Assembly: GCA_947044405.1 (NCBI GenBank)
Contig: CAMRHE010000169.1
Location: forward strand, 3,720,501 to 3,784,500
Length of the DNA: 64,000 bases
Direction: 5' to 3'
Source: Leptodactylus fallax
Taxonomy: Eukaryota > Chordata > Amphibia > Anura > Leptodactylidae
Below the pieces are notes generated by a model. It did no database searches and was not told where the DNA came from. It worked only from the letters and a program-made list of their open reading frames with translations. The position numbers were made by a program, and so were the translations under genes. This document shows positions 35,350-47,529 of the stretch, piece by piece (the stretch's first letter is position 1; each line of letters opens with the position of its first letter).

Positions 35350-38130
35350 AACTTCTCACAACCCAACCACCAAATTTAGTAATAAACTCTTTATCTCTCC
35401 ATCTGTTCTACCCAACCATCTGACCTTCTCTGCAGAGCTACGTCTAAACCTGTAGGCTTTCTGTCCCAGACACACACCATCACCTCACACCGTCTCTTAC
35501 TCAACCCAATCATTGCACTCTGTCCGCATTTACTTAGCCTCCAACCTCCAAGTGTCATATACCTAGCACCATATCCTCCCACTGCCTTCATCGACCACTT
35601 CACCACCTGGCACTTCCTCTTGACTGATACCTCCATTATTATCATGGGCGATTTCAACATCGCCATTGACTCAAACCACCCTTCTGCTTCCAAACTCCTA
35701 TCTCTCACCACCTCCTTTGGTCTCTCACAGTGGTCATTCTCTGGAACTCACATAGGGGATTCACACTTGATCTGATCTTTACCTGCCTCAGTTCCCTATC
35801 CAAATTCTCTAACTCTCCCAACACACTGTCTGACCACAGCTTACTTTCATTCTCATCCCTTTCCTCTTTAACAGACCCCCAATCCAGAAACTAACACCCC
35901 CCCACCCGCAGGAACCTCAATCGCCTTGACATCCACATACTCTCTGAATCTTTTCTACCACTTTCTGGCCTATCCTCACTCAAGGACACAGAGGCTGCCA
36001 CTGCTTTCTAAAACACCACCAATATTTCAACCCTCGACACAGTGGCCCCCTCACACACACCAGAGCACAACTAATCAATAGGCAACTTTGGCATACTGAC
36101 AAAAGAATCGAGACGTGCTTCAAGGGTTGCTGAACGTCATGTGAAGAAAACGCCACTCCATGAAAGACTTGATCAGTTATAAACAGGCAGTTCTCAACTT
36201 CAAAAATGCACTCATCTCTGCAAAACAGGTCTATTTCACCACATATATCTATCTTCCCTATCCCACAACCAAAAAAAGTTGTTTAATCCCTTTTTCGTAC
36301 CCCTGTGCCCCCCCCCCCGACATTACTTATCTCAGCAGAACACTTTTCTTCTGACTTCAGAACCAAAATTGACACCATCAGAGAGAGCCTTAACATACAC
36401 CCCCACAACCACTCTACCCAGTTGTGCAGAGCTCTTCTTCCATAACTTGATTCCACTATCACCAGTGAAAAGCTTTCCACGCTAATTTTAAAATTCCAAC
36501 CCAAACTAATCTCTCTTCATCCCCAACCTAACTGAACTCTTTACTCCTGCACTAACCCACCTCTTCACACTATCTCTAACCAGCGATGCCTTCCTTTCTG
36601 CATTTTAACACGTTACTGTTATGCCCATCCTTAAGAAACCTTCCCTCATCCTGTCTTCTCCAGTCAACTATCTCCCTATCTCGCTGCTCTCGTATGCCTA
36701 AAAATTCCTTGAATATCAAGTTTATGTTGAAATATCCTCCTATCTCTCATCCAACTTACTCTTTGACAGAATACAGTCAGGCTTCTGTCCCCATCACTCA
36801 ACAGAAACTGCTCTAATCAAGTTACAAATGACCTACTAACAGCCAAAGCCAAATGGCACTACTCTGTTCTCCTCCTTGACCTTTCGTCTGCCTTTGACAC
36901 AGTCAACCACCCCCTCTTGTTACACACTCATCCCTTGACATTACAGACTTGGTCCTCTCCTGGATTTCTTCATAACTCACCAACCACGCATTCAGCATCT
37001 CTAACTCACACACCACCTCCTCACCACTCCCTCTTTCTGTAGGTGACCCTCAAGGCTCTGTCCTGGTACTCATCCTCTTCTCCATCTATACTCTCGGCCT
37101 TGGCCAACTTATGGTTTTCAAGTTATCCACACAACACTCAAATATATCTCTCTAGCTTTCTTAAACTCAATTTAGAGAAAATGGAGTTCATCATCTTCCC
37201 CCACCTCACACAGCTCCCTTACCCAACCCATTTATCAAAGTTAATGGTGCCACACTTAGCCCAGTCCCACAAGGCCCTTACCTGGTGGTAAACCTTGATT
37301 CTACCCTATCTTTCAAGTCTTACATCCAAATACTCAACACCTCTATCGCCTCCAACTCAAGAACATTCATTGAATTTGCTCCTTCCTCACCCCTGAAACT
37401 ACAAAAATGCTAGTCAATGCCTTCATAATTTCCTGCTTTGACTATTTTAACACCCTTCTCCATGTACCTCCTAGGAAATGCTCTCTCACCCCTCCAGTCC
37501 ACCTTACAGTAAACTCTGCCACTCGCTTAATCCACCTTTTCATCAGCCTCTCCCCTCTGCCTGTCCATTCACTGGCTACCCATTGCCCAGAGAATAGAAT
37601 TTAAAATGTTAACACTGACATACAAAGCCATCTACAACCTGTCCCCTCCATACATCTCTGACCTAATCTCTCACTACCTAGCCACACGTAATCGCTTCTC
37701 AATTTTTTTTAACACCTCCTACTCTGCTATTATCTGCTCTTTACATAGCTGCCACCAAGACTTCTCCTGTGCATCCCCCATACTCTGGAACTCGTTACCA
37801 TGAAACATAAGACTGTCCCACACAATCACAAGCTTCAAGAAGGCCTTGAAGTGTCACCTCTTTAGGATGGCCTACAACTTTCAATAATACTACTGCCACC
37901 ACACCATCAACATCTGTACAGCTTCTACCCTCATCTACTTTCTCTATCCCCCTTCCCTCATAGATTGCAAGCCCTTGTGGACAGAGCCCTCTATCACACT
38001 GTACCAGATGGTCACTGTTAGTATTGTACTTGTTTTGTGTATTTTGTGTACTGTATATAAACCCTCAAATGTACAGCACCATGGAATTAATGGTGCTCTA
38101 AAAATAAATAATAATAATTATCATTATAAT
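35350..38130 (+). pseudogene. Jockey-superfamily non-LTR retrotransposon ORF2 remnant
   Basis: The endonuclease reads IIMGDFNIAID near 35640 and LSDHSLLSF near 35835. The reverse transcriptase follows: SPVNYLPISLLS near 36660, FDRIQSGFCPHHSTETALIK near 36765, LSSAFDTVNH near 36890 and GDPQGSVLVLILFSIYT-like sequence near 37045. The YADD active-site block is deleted at about 37100-37140. The C-terminal segment LTYKAIYNLSPPYISDLISHY is at 37610. The 3' UTR ends in AATAAATAATAATAATTATC. Many stops and frameshifts are present. L2-, CR1- and Rex1-like clades all share this layout, and I cannot choose between them. Confidence 0.85.
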
Positions 38131-38215
38131 TATCTCCCACCACTTTTTCAGACTGTGATATGTCATGGGCTCCATGTTATCACATGATTCCTACCTCTAG
38201 ATATGACCTGAGTCA

Positions 38216-38795
38216 GGGGCATAACTAGCAAAGACTGGACCCCATAGCAGACTTTTGACTTGGGGCCCCCCATGGCATAGTACCCCCTTTCCTGGTCCCC
38301 ACACAGTATAACACCCCATTTACACACACTATAATGTCCCAAAGTGGTCTCCAGACAGTATAATGTCCTATAGTGGCTCCTGAATACAGTATAATGTCCT
38401 ATAGCGGTTCCTGCACACAGTATAATGTCCCATAGCAGCCCCTGCACACAGTATATTGTCACATAGTGGCCCCTCCACACAGTATAATGTCCCATAGCAG
38501 CCCCTGCACACAGTATATTTTCACATAGTGGCGCCTGGACACAGTATAATGTTCCATAGTAGCCTCCATACAGTAAAATGTCCCATAGCGGCCCCTCTAA
38601 ACAGTATAATGTCCCACAGTGGCTCCTCCAAACAATATTATGCCCCATAGTGTCCCCTCCACATAGCATTATTTCCTATCGTGGCCCCAACGGTGTTCAT
38701 TGCAAATATTGCAAACATTTTGGATTCAGCAGAACCTGAAATTTTGGGGGTACATTATCCACAAACTAGTATTATACTCTCTACATATGATCCTC
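38216..38795 (-). mobile_element. Partial hAT-type element with minisatellite array
   Basis: CAGGGGCATAACTAGCAAAG starts at 38216, followed by about 13 units of GTATAATGTCCCATAGCGGC CCCTGCACACA type (38295-38690), then TTCAGCAGAACCTGAAATTT, which also follows array A at 2490, and half a hairpin motif (ttatactct, 38773). The right end is absent. Confidence 0.75.
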
Positions 38796-39330
38796 CTCTT
38801 CATCACCGTCCCAATTCTGAGTGTTCTCATTCAATGCATCAATAGAAAAATATCTTGAATATCTTCCTTAGTATCCAAGATTTTGTCTCTTACTAGAAAA
38901 GAAGGCTCCCCACTAGGTATTAGTAAAGACAGAGATAATGGAATAGAAAGGCTTCTACAGGACCACAAATTAACTGTTAAAGTGGAGGAGAAGGAATATG
39001 TTGAACAGTGGTTCAAAATCACAATGCCATGGTCAGAGCTAACATCATCTTGCTGTGACTGAGATGATAAATTATCTAGTCCACAATGTCATCCACTTCC
39101 GCCATAATAATAACTGTGGCTTAGTACTGCTGGTCGGATGGCTGGTGCTGACAGTGCTGCTGCTACTTGCACTTCAGCTACCTTACTGGCAGATGAAGTT
39201 GTATGAGTGGTTCTTGTTACATTACCCCCAACCTTTGCCACTTTATCATTTACCAGACCTCTTTAACTGAGGCACTATAGCCAATGAACCTTAGCTGTTT
39301 ATCTGAGACACACCGTATGGAGACATACTA
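38796..39330. other. No recognised feature
   Basis: Nothing that I can assign. A few short frames lack motifs. Confidence 0.35.
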
Positions 39331-39337
39331 AAAAAGA

Positions 39338-40023
39338 ATGAACAAACAGGCTGAGCTCCAGAGATGCAGTAGGGAGATGGAAGAAAGTTCCACAAAGTCA
39401 ACTATCACTGCAGCCCTCCACCAGTCAGGGCTTTATGGTAGAGTGGCCCGAAGGAAGCCTCTTCTCAGTGCAAGGCATATGAAAGCCTGCATAGAGTTTG
39501 CCAAAAAAACACAAGAAGGACTCCCAGACTATGAGAAATAAGATTCTCTGGTCTGATGAGACGAAGATTGAACTTTTTGGTGTTAATTCTAAGCGGTATG
39601 TGTGGAGAAAACCAGGCACTGCTCATCACCTGCCCAATACAATCCCAACAGTGAAAATGTTGAAATGTGAAAATGGCTGTCCACCAACGTTCACCATCCA
39701 ACCTGACGGAACTGGAGAGGATCTGCAAGGAAGAATGGCAGAGGATCCCCAAATCCAGATGTGAAAAACTTGTTGCATCATTCCCAAGAAGATTCATGGC
39801 TGTACTAGCTCAAAAGGGTGCTTCTACTCAATACTGAGCAAAGGGTCTGAATATTTATGACCATGTGATATTTCAGTTTTTCTTTTTTAATAAATTTGCA
39901 AAAATATCTACATTTCTGTTTTTTCTGTCAAGATTACTTTAATGAGAAATAAAATGAACTTTTTTGCTTATAGCAAATGGCTGCAATGAAAGAAAGAGTG
40001 AAAAATACTTTCCGTACCCACTG
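39338..40023 (+). pseudogene. Internally deleted Tc1 transposon and transposase (family C)
   Basis: SSTKSTITAALHQSGLYGRVARRKPLLSARHMKA (39395-39500) and ILWSDETKIELFG (39540-39580) are in different frames. After PNTIPTVK the sequence jumps to the C-terminal CPPTFTIQPDGTGEDLQG block, so the second D and the E are deleted. The right inverted repeat ends TTTCCGTACCCACTG with ta at 40024-40025; the left one is missing. Confidence 0.88.
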
Positions 40024-40024
40024 T

Positions 40025-40656
40025 ATGTATAGGTAATAGTGGATTGAACTCCATGTTCCACATATACAGACATTTAGTACATTCCCTGTGATTCATAGAT
40101 AAGGTATGTGTGAGGTTATATGTGTGGTTTATAGTGGAATCAACACATACTGTACTCCTCATATACAGGCATGAAGTAAATTCCCTGTGCTTTATAGTCT
40201 AGGAGCAAACAGTGTTATGTGTAATTTACAATGGTATCAACACATATTCCACTTATACAGGCACATAGTAAATTCCCTGTGCTTTGTAGATGCGAAAAGA
40301 ACAGGTTATATGTGTAGAATATAGTGAAATGAACACATATTCCACGTATGCAAGTATGAAGTAAATTCCTTGTGTTTCCTAGGCATGGAATGAACAAGTT
40401 GTGTTGGTAGCTTATAATGAAATCGATACATATTCCACATATATAAGTACATAGTATATTGCCTATGCTGTGTAGATTTGGAATGAACAGTTTATATGTT
40501 CCACATATACAGGCAAGTAGTAAATTCTCTGTGATTTGTAGATGTGGAATGAACAAATTATATGTGTAGTTAATATTGGAATGAACATATACTGTACTCC
40601 ATATATACAAGTATGTAGTAAATTCTGTGTGCTTCGTAGATGTAGAATGAATAGAT
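40025..40656 (+). repeat. ~93-bp satellite array, fragment 1
   Basis: About seven diverged units of CCACATATACAGGCATGTAG TAAATTCCCTGTGCTTCGTA GATGTGGAATGAACAGGTTA type (unit shown in pieces). The same satellite continues at 54590-54866, 59564-60022 and 61776-61864 with insertions between. Confidence 0.88.
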
Positions 40657-41366
40657 TATTTCTTATTCGTCCTGCGACAGCACAGAAGGGGTCTTTATCC
40701 CCGCCATTAGTTCCTCCTGCCCACCTATGTAGCAATGAGACAGTTAATTAGCATAATTAATGGTATAAGAACCCCTCTCTCCACTATCTCTTTGTGTTTT
40801 TATTTGTCCTCGTTTTTTTCCCAAGTAGCCCACAGGGGGGTTTTCTTTTATACAGGTTTTTTTGTTTTCCTGTCACAACATTCCCAGGCTATGTCTCAGG
40901 GACTCAGATGGCTGTTTGAGAACGCGCCTGGAGGCTCCTCCTGTGCAAGGAGTGACTTACTGTAAGTCTAGATATGTGTTAGCCAGTGGTTGGAGAAAGA
41001 AGCCGAGGGTACTGCAAAGTAAGGTGGCTATAGCAGCCATTTCGGTCAGAGTCCGCCAGCACCATGTCCTCTGGCCCCTAGTGCGCATGTGCTGTGTCAA
41101 GTGAAGGAGGAGCAGGCAGCAGGATGCTGACAGAAAAAGCAAGTACCCTACCTCAAAAAAAAGGATTCCCCAATGACGCACCATGGAGGGGGCGGAGCTC
41201 CCAGTGCGGGATTGCCCATTTAAAGCTGCTGATGTGTGAGGGTTGGTTCGCTGTGCCTGGCAAGCAGAACCCTCAGACTTGTAAGGTATTATGCCCTTCT
41301 GGGCTTTCGTTGACTGTATTACTGTTTGAACAGTGTACTAAAGAGAGTCTTTTTTCATACTTGCAG

Positions 41367-42430
41367 ATGTCCAGTGGTAAAACACTCTCTAAGAGGAAGC
41401 ATAGAAATTGTATTGAGTGTCAGCAGTGGTTACCTGATGACCATGTGCCTGCTGTATGTATAATTTGTACTCAGAATCAAGTGCCTCTCATATCAGTCCT
41501 CATGCATCTTCTAAGACTAAGCAGAAAACTAAAACTGAGTGCTGCATTAGTTGTCTCCAACACCTTCCTGAGAACTATCCTTCCAATATCTGCAGTATCT
41601 GCACTCATGTTTCTGAGGATAAAAGATGACTGATAAGGAGGCTTAAAATTTTTTTTTCTTGGTTTAAATCGTGTATGTCTAGCAAAAAGAAATCCAAAAA
41701 ATTCAAGCAGGATTTTTCTCATTTGTTTGATTCTTCTCATTCTTGTGAGGGCAAGTTTCAGACATCAGAATCAGATTCAGACATGGCGATTTCTGAAGAT
41801 AATTATTTGTTAAAAAAAAAAAAAAAAAAAATACTGATAAGTTAATTAAAAATGTAAAAAAAAATTATGGAAACAGGACAAGCTGTCTCGTCCTCTCTGG
41901 ACAGGGGGAGCTTGTTTTATTTCCTCAAAAGAAAGGCTACAGTCCTTCCTGGGCATCCGTTCTTGAAATCTATTATGGAAATGGAGTGGAAATTTCTGGC
42001 TAGAAGATTTGAGCTTGGTTCCAGATTTAAAACCGTGGAAGCTTGGGAAGTGCCAGCCAGAGTTGATCCAGTAGTGGCAAACCTTTCTACACAATCTTTT
42101 TTTCCAGCAGATAATTCATATCTTCTTAAGGATCCAATGGATCGTAAAGCTGATATTTTTCTTAAAAAATAATATGTCTCATTGGCAGCCTTATCTAAAG
42201 CCGCCATGGCAGCAGTTCCTGTGTCTAGAGCATTAAGATTATGACTAACTCAGTTGCAAAGAGCGTTTCAGCTTTTGGAAGCTAATAAGAAGGCAAGAGC
42301 CCTGGTCTTTCCACAGACCAATAGAAGCTTTAAGATACAAATAGTTCCTTAAGAGAGGAAATAATAGACAAATTGATTGTGGTAGACCATATCAAAAATT
42401 CAGAACCAATACCTCAGAAAAAATAAAGAA
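41367..42430 (+). pseudogene. DIRS-1 Gag-like ORF, degraded
   Basis: The ATG at 41367 directly follows a TTCATACTTGCAG acceptor-like site. SKRKHRNCIECQQWLPDD resembles the N-terminus of the second DIRS Gag (SKRKHLMCLDCNTPLPDG at about 52190, minus). Downstream it is full of frameshifts; 41867-42172 retains fragments such as KADIFLKK. Confidence 0.7.
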
Positions 42431-42442
42431 AAAAACAAGAAC

Positions 42443-44003
42443 ATGCAGGGGCTGGCAAAGAGGATTTTTGATATCAGAAGATATCAAGTTAGAGATTGTT
42501 TGCAAAATTTTTTCCCAGCATGGTGCATTATTACCTCAGACAAGTGGGTTCTTGATCTCATAGAAAAATATTATGTAATAGAAATTCTTCACAAACCAAA
42601 GGATCATTTTCATCTAAACAAGCAACAGATTCCTCATGTTTCTTCTCTGATACAAGATGTTTTGGCAAAGAATGCAATAGAAGAAGTCCCAAAACAGGAA
42701 GAATGTTATGGGATTTATTAAAAATTTTTTCCAGTTCCAAAGGTCGGCGGTTCCTGGAGATTGATCATAGATCTCAGATCCCTGAATCGATATGTGAAGA
42801 AAATTTACTTCAAGATAGACAGTCACAGCAGCCTTACAAAGAGGCCACGTCCTAGCATCCTTGGACCTGAAACATGCATATCTGCACGTTCCCATCCATC
42901 CAGTTTCAAGAAAATTTTTGGGGATAGCAGTCAATCATTTAGGATCAATCAGTCACTATCAATTTAAAGCGCTCCCTTTTGGTCTAACTTCTTCTCCAAG
43001 GGTTTACACCAAAGTGGCAGTACTAGTAGTAGCAGCTCTGTGTTTGAGAGCAATTCAACGATTGGCTGACGGCCGCTCCATCTGCATCTCTTCTGCAAGA
43101 TCACCTCCAAGTAGTCATCACTCTTCTCAGAGAACTTGGATTCCGGATAAACTGAGAAAAGTCATACTTACTGCCAGAAATTTCAAAATCCTTTCTAAGC
43201 TTCATAATAAACAGAATTTCAAGCCCTTTCCTTCCTCAAAGGAAAATGTAAAATATCCAAGCTGCAATAAAAGCTGTTATCAAATCCCCATGGTCTATGA
43301 TTCATCAAGTCATGAAGACCTTGGGTTTGTTAGTAGCCTCAATAGACACAGTACCTTGGGCTATGGCACACAGCCGGAGTCTCCAACACATTATGCTCCA
43401 TCATTGGAATGGAGATATGAAGAGGATGTGTACAAAATAAGTCTAAACTAAGCTACAAAAGAAGACTTGAAATAGTATCTCAATCTATGCAACTTGATGA
43501 AGGGAAAAAATTTCCAGTTCAAGGAGTCAGTCATCTTAACCACAGATACCTTCCTGAGAGGTTGGGGTGCTCATCTGCAAACTTCTTGGACACAAGGTCT
43601 ATGGAGAAAATTGGACTAGCTCCGTTCTTCAAATTTTCGAGAGATGAAAACTGTCAGGTTGGCACTTCTGCATTTCAAACCATTGATCCATGACAAATTT
43701 GTCTTAATTCAAACAGACAACCAAGTAGTAGCCTTTTAATTGAACAAGCAGGGTAGAAACCGAAGCAAGTTATTGATGACAGAATGCAAGAAGATTTTTC
43801 AGTTGGCTAAATCTGCCCTGCTGGGCTTAAGAGCTCTGCATATAAAAGGATCTCTGAATACCAGAGCGGACCTTCTGAGCCGGACAACACACAGACCATC
43901 GGAGTGGGAACTAAATCCCAAATATTTCCATCTTCCAACAGACAGATGGGGAATGCCACAGATAGACTTGAGGGAACCAAAAACAATGCAAAGCTTCCAG
44001 TGT
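42443..44003 (+). pseudogene. DIRS-1 reverse transcriptase/RNase H, degraded
   Basis: RT pieces: EEVPKQEECYGIY, then a stop; WRLIIDLRSLNRYVKK; DLKHAYLHVPIHPVSRKFLG; FKALPFGLTSSPRVYTK. The YLDD block is lost by frameshift. RNase H pieces: IQTDNQVV near 43710, LNKQGRNRSK, LRALHIKGSLNTRADLLSR. The homologue at 49043-51007 is intact, so the assignment is firm. Confidence 0.88.
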
Positions 44004-44590
44004 TATTGTAACGTCCATACCTGTTCAGACTTCTGCGCTATCCTCCGGCCGTAGGGTACAGCGCAGGAGGTGTGTCTGGCTATGATTTTATGCTTTTCGG
44101 TTTCTTGTTGTACTCTGTCTGAACACAGCCCTATCCCCTCACTTCTGCTAATCATCCTCCACCACACCCATCTCTTCCACTGTTGGTTTCCCTCTGCTCC
44201 TCAGACAGTTAACCTTGCTTATATGATTGACATCCTTCCTTTCCAATCAAGCCTGGGGCAGATTCCTGATATCCTATACATAGTTTTCTAACTCACACCT
44301 TAGTGCTTGCTACTAGTCTCTTTAGAGTGTGCTAGCATATTACCTTTTTCTCTGATATTCTGTATTCTGACCTTTGCTTTGACCTCTTGACTATTCTTCA
44401 GGATTCCGATTTTGTACCTAGTTTCCTGTCTGGTTCCAACCCCTTGGCTAATTTGACAACTCGTTCTTGTTGTTAGTCTTGTCTGCGTTTTGTGTTTCAC
44501 TTATCATAGGAAGGGACTGTCGTCCAGTTGTCCACTGCCACTAGGGTAGTCATGGCAAGCAGGTAGGGAGACGGGGTGGGCCTAGCATCA
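44004..44590. other. Probable LTR fragment or unclassified repeat
   Basis: The sequence changes abruptly from DIRS RNase H to TGTAACGTCCATACCTG. The GGAAGGGACTGTCGTCCAGT stretch near 44510 is a style I associate with LTRs of frog Ty3/Gypsy elements, but I cannot show a second LTR, a primer site or a duplication. Confidence 0.35.
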
Positions 44591-44830
44591 GGGCTCGCTG
44601 TCTCTGTCTTTCCCCTCCCCCCCGGGTTCCGGCGGCGGGTCGGGGGGACGGGGTGAAGGGACAATCCCCAAATGGTTTTGTTCTCTGAAACAACAAGACA
44701 ACCCAAAGGGGGGGGGGGGGTCTCGTTGGGGGGGGGACAAAAATTTTTTTTTTTTTTTCCCCCCGTCAAAATTACCGAGAGACTTGGGGAGAAGATATTG
44801 GAAAGAGGGGCCATAGTAAAAAAAATTTTC
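44590..44830. other. Suspect low-quality sequence
   Basis: Runs of G, C, T and A up to 16 long alternate (for example GGGGGGGGGGGG near 44706 and TTTTTTTTTTTTTTTT near 44743). This pattern matches consensus noise at a gap edge and is unlike natural low complexity. Frames here should be ignored. Confidence 0.7.
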
Positions 44831-44998
44831 AAAAAAATATTTGTTCCCAGTTCTTAAGTGTGTTTTCCTGATTGTTTGTACCTTAAATGAATAGAAAATA
44901 GTTATTATTCCCTGTAAACTTTGCTTTTGTGGTCAGCACAATGATATTTTGAAATTGATCTATTTTTAAGGATATTCGCAATATTTCAAGATACTTAA

Positions 44999-45080
44999 GA
45001 AGCTTCTGGAATTGTGAGAACTATCAAGAAGTTTCTAGAACTGCCCAGAATTATCTAGAACTTTCTGGGACTGTACAGAA
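44999..45080 (+). promoter_or_regulatory. Cluster of heat-shock elements
   Basis: Contiguous inverted nGAAn units in 5-base register: GAAgcTTCtgGAA (44999-45011), GAAgtTTCtaGAA (45028-45040), and GAAttATCtaGAActTTCtgGGA (45048-45070, with ATC and GGA as one-base variants). A further GAA lies at 45078. Two full three-unit sites plus one five-unit near-site within 80 bases is the known binding architecture of HSF trimers. They lie just upstream of a TATA box. Confidence 0.72.
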
Positions 45081-45104
45081 TTGTAGGTAGCTGTATAACT
45101 ACAG

Positions 45105-45112
45105 TTATATAG
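45105..45112 (+). promoter_or_regulatory. Candidate TATA box
   Basis: TTATATAG about 35 bases downstream of the heat-shock elements and about 25-35 bases before a plausible start in 45135-45145. A GTAAGT donor follows at 45173, which would end a short non-coding first exon. Confidence 0.5.
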
Positions 45113-45467
45113 GGCCACTATAGCCCTTTCTGAGAGACGGAGAGACAGGATCTAATTGATTGGGATTGCATAGTAAGTGGGCAATGGCCATCACAAACAA
45201 AGGGGAATTGACCTAGACAGAGAGGTGTGAATTCAATATCTATTCAGATTCTGATAACGACAGTATTCACACTTCACCCCACACCCATTACAGGCGGAGC
45301 TTAGGAATGTAAATGTATATATTGTGTGTTACCGGGTGATCAATCTTGCTCTGCTGAATCCTCAGTACACTCTTGAACTTTAATACTGCATGGAATAAAG
45401 ACCATTTTTATCAAGTTTGGAGAGATATCCTTTTTCCTTACAGTTCACAGCAACTTAGTCAATTTAG

Positions 45468-47282
45468 ATGGCATCAAGAGGTTGCATACATCCAGCAGAC
45501 GCATTTTGCTACGTATGTGGCCAGTTTATAAAGACAAGAGCGAAAAAGTACTCTGTGGAAGCATCTGCTAAGATGTGTGAGGCCTACAAAGCATACTTCG
45601 GCATGCCTGTTGGTGACCAAGACAAACCATGGGCTCCTCATTTCACATGTGAGCACTGCAAGAAAACTCTTGAAGGTAAGTGGATAAATGCTACTCTCTT
45701 AAATAGCAGATTAACTGTGTTAATATTGTAAATATCACTAGTCATTAGTGTGAAATAGGCCTAAATCAAATTCTCAATCCAAATATTATTTTGTTTGCTT
45801 ATAGGTTGGTACAGGGGAGAGAAGAGAGCCATGCATTTGCTATCCCAAGAATTTGGCGTGAACCGACTGATCACTCAACAAATTGCTACTTCTGCATGGT
45901 GGACCCTTCCAAACGTCGCACTGGCAAAAATGCACCGCCTGTAACGTATCCTGACATTCCGTCATCTATTGCCCCAGTACCACACTGCCCTGAACTTCCT
46001 GTACCAACACCTCCAGACAGAGCTACACCACCTTCAAAAGAAAGCAGCAGGTCAGACATCGAGGAAGACGTTGAAGATCACGATTTCTCTTCATATGCAG
46101 ATGAGGAGCGGAAGCCATACTACCCTAACCAAAAAGACCTCAACGATCTGATCAGAAACCTTGGTCTCACCAAGTCCAACGCTGAGCTTCTGACATCAAG
46201 GCTCAAGCAATGGAACTTATTAGATGAAAGCGTCCAAGTCACAGATCAGAGGAAGCGTCACCAAGTTTTTTTCCATCTTCTTCAGTCATCAAGATGGACT
46301 GTACTTCTGCAACAATGTGGCCGGTCTATTCGAGGCTATAGGTATCACCTGTAACCCGAATGAGTGGCGCCTCTTCATAGACAGCTCATGCAAGAGCCTC
46401 AAAGCCGTGCTGCTTCACAATGGGAACAAGTATCCGTCTCTTCCTGTAGCTCACTCGGTGCACCTGAAAGAGGATTACACCAGTGTCAAGATGTTGCTAG
46501 GTGCCTTGAAGTATGATGAGTACGGCTGGGAAGTTATCGGAGATTTCAAAATGGTGTCATTCCTGATGGGCCTCCAAGGTGGTTTTACTAAGTATCCTTG
46601 CTTTATTTGCCTTTGGGACAGCCGGGATACTGAAGCGCACTACCACAGGCGGGACTGGCCTCAGCGGACAGAGTTCACTGTGGGGAAGAACAATGTAGAG
46701 TGGAAGCCACTGGTGGACCCACGCAAGGTGCTGATGCCACCACTACACATCAAGTTGGGGCTCATAAAACAATTTGTCAGGGCTCTAGATAAGGAGTCGA
46801 GAGCTTTCAATTACCTCCAAGATCTTTTACCTAAGCTGTCTGAAGCAAAGATCAAAGCTGGTGTCTTCGTCGGACCACAAATCAAGAAGATCATAGAGTG
46901 CAGTGCATTTCCCAAGAAGCTGAATAGGAAGGAGAGAGCAGCTTGGAACAGTTTTGTCGCAGTGGTTCGCGGCTTCCTAGGCAATCATAAAGATGAAAAC
47001 TATGTACAACTGGTTCAGACTCTGATAAAGAACTATGCTGCAATGGGCTGCAGGATGTCACTCAAAATCCATATCCTTGATGCTCATCTTGATAAGTTCA
47101 AAGAGAACATGGGAGCTTATTCAGAGGAGCAAGGCGAGCGCTTTCACGAGGACATTATGAACTTTGAACGCCGTTACCAAGGACAATATAACGAAAATAT
47201 GATGGGCGACTATATTTGGGGATTGATTCGTGAAACTGATTTGCAGTATAGTCGTAAATCTCAGAAAACCGCACACTTCTGA
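45468..47282 (+). pseudogene. Transposase-like gene, two coding exons, two single-base shifts
   Basis: Exon: ATG at 45468 to 45675 (preceded by a TTTTTCCTTACAG acceptor at 45443). Intron 45676-45804 (GTAAGT...TTATAG). The second coding exon starts 45805 and continues the frame as EG-WYRGEKRAM. One base is missing near 45832 and one extra T sits in a T7 run at 46266; otherwise the frame is open to 47282. The N-terminus has C14-x2-C17 and C61-x2-C64, a C4 zinc site reminiscent of ZAD. The large C-terminal part (frame 46224-47282) has D53 (LFIDSS), D107 (IGDFKM), C126-x2-C129, H139-x-H141 and E305 (EEQGERFHED), a plausible DDE-type RNase H fold with a zinc insertion. I recall similar proteins in many animals but know no function. 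It is presumably the element's transposase. Confidence 0.65.
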
Positions 47283-47529
47283 ACAGTTTTTGGTAATCTG
47301 TGTAAATTTGCAATGCATATAGTGTTCTTAGTCTGACTGTATAAATGAGAAGATGCAAAATCGTCTGTTTCTATAGTAAAAATGCATAATTTTCATTGCC
47401 GTGGTCACAAAAGCGAAGTTTATGATGAATGTAAGCAATTTTTAATTTGTTTTAGACATAAGCAATTGGAATATAACATTTAAAAGCTGGGAACAAAATT
47501 TGTGTTACATAGTGTTACATTATAATAGT

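Larger units (their letters stand above)
44838..47500 (+). mobile_element. Unclassified DNA transposon with TIRs and an intron-containing gene
   Basis: TTTGTTCCCAG (44840-44850) and TAAACTTTGCTTTTGTGGTCA-like sequence (44915-44935) are mirrored at the right by TGGTCACAAAAGCGAAGTTTA-like sequence (47402-47422) and CTGGGAACAAA (47487-47497). Both pairs have identical 75-base spacing, so these are real inverted repeats of at least 96 bases. The exact termini are blurred because noisy sequence adjoins both sides. Inside are a promoter-like region and one transposase-like gene. I cannot assign a superfamily from sequence. Confidence 0.8.

Noticed and set aside
44700..44857. Glycine/phenylalanine-rich frame in the G/T runs
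   Set aside because: Homopolymer noise with no biological reading frame.
45468..45731. Treating the first exon as a host zinc-finger gene
   Set aside because: It splices in phase to the transposase-like exon and sits between inverted repeats, so a transposon origin is the simpler reading.
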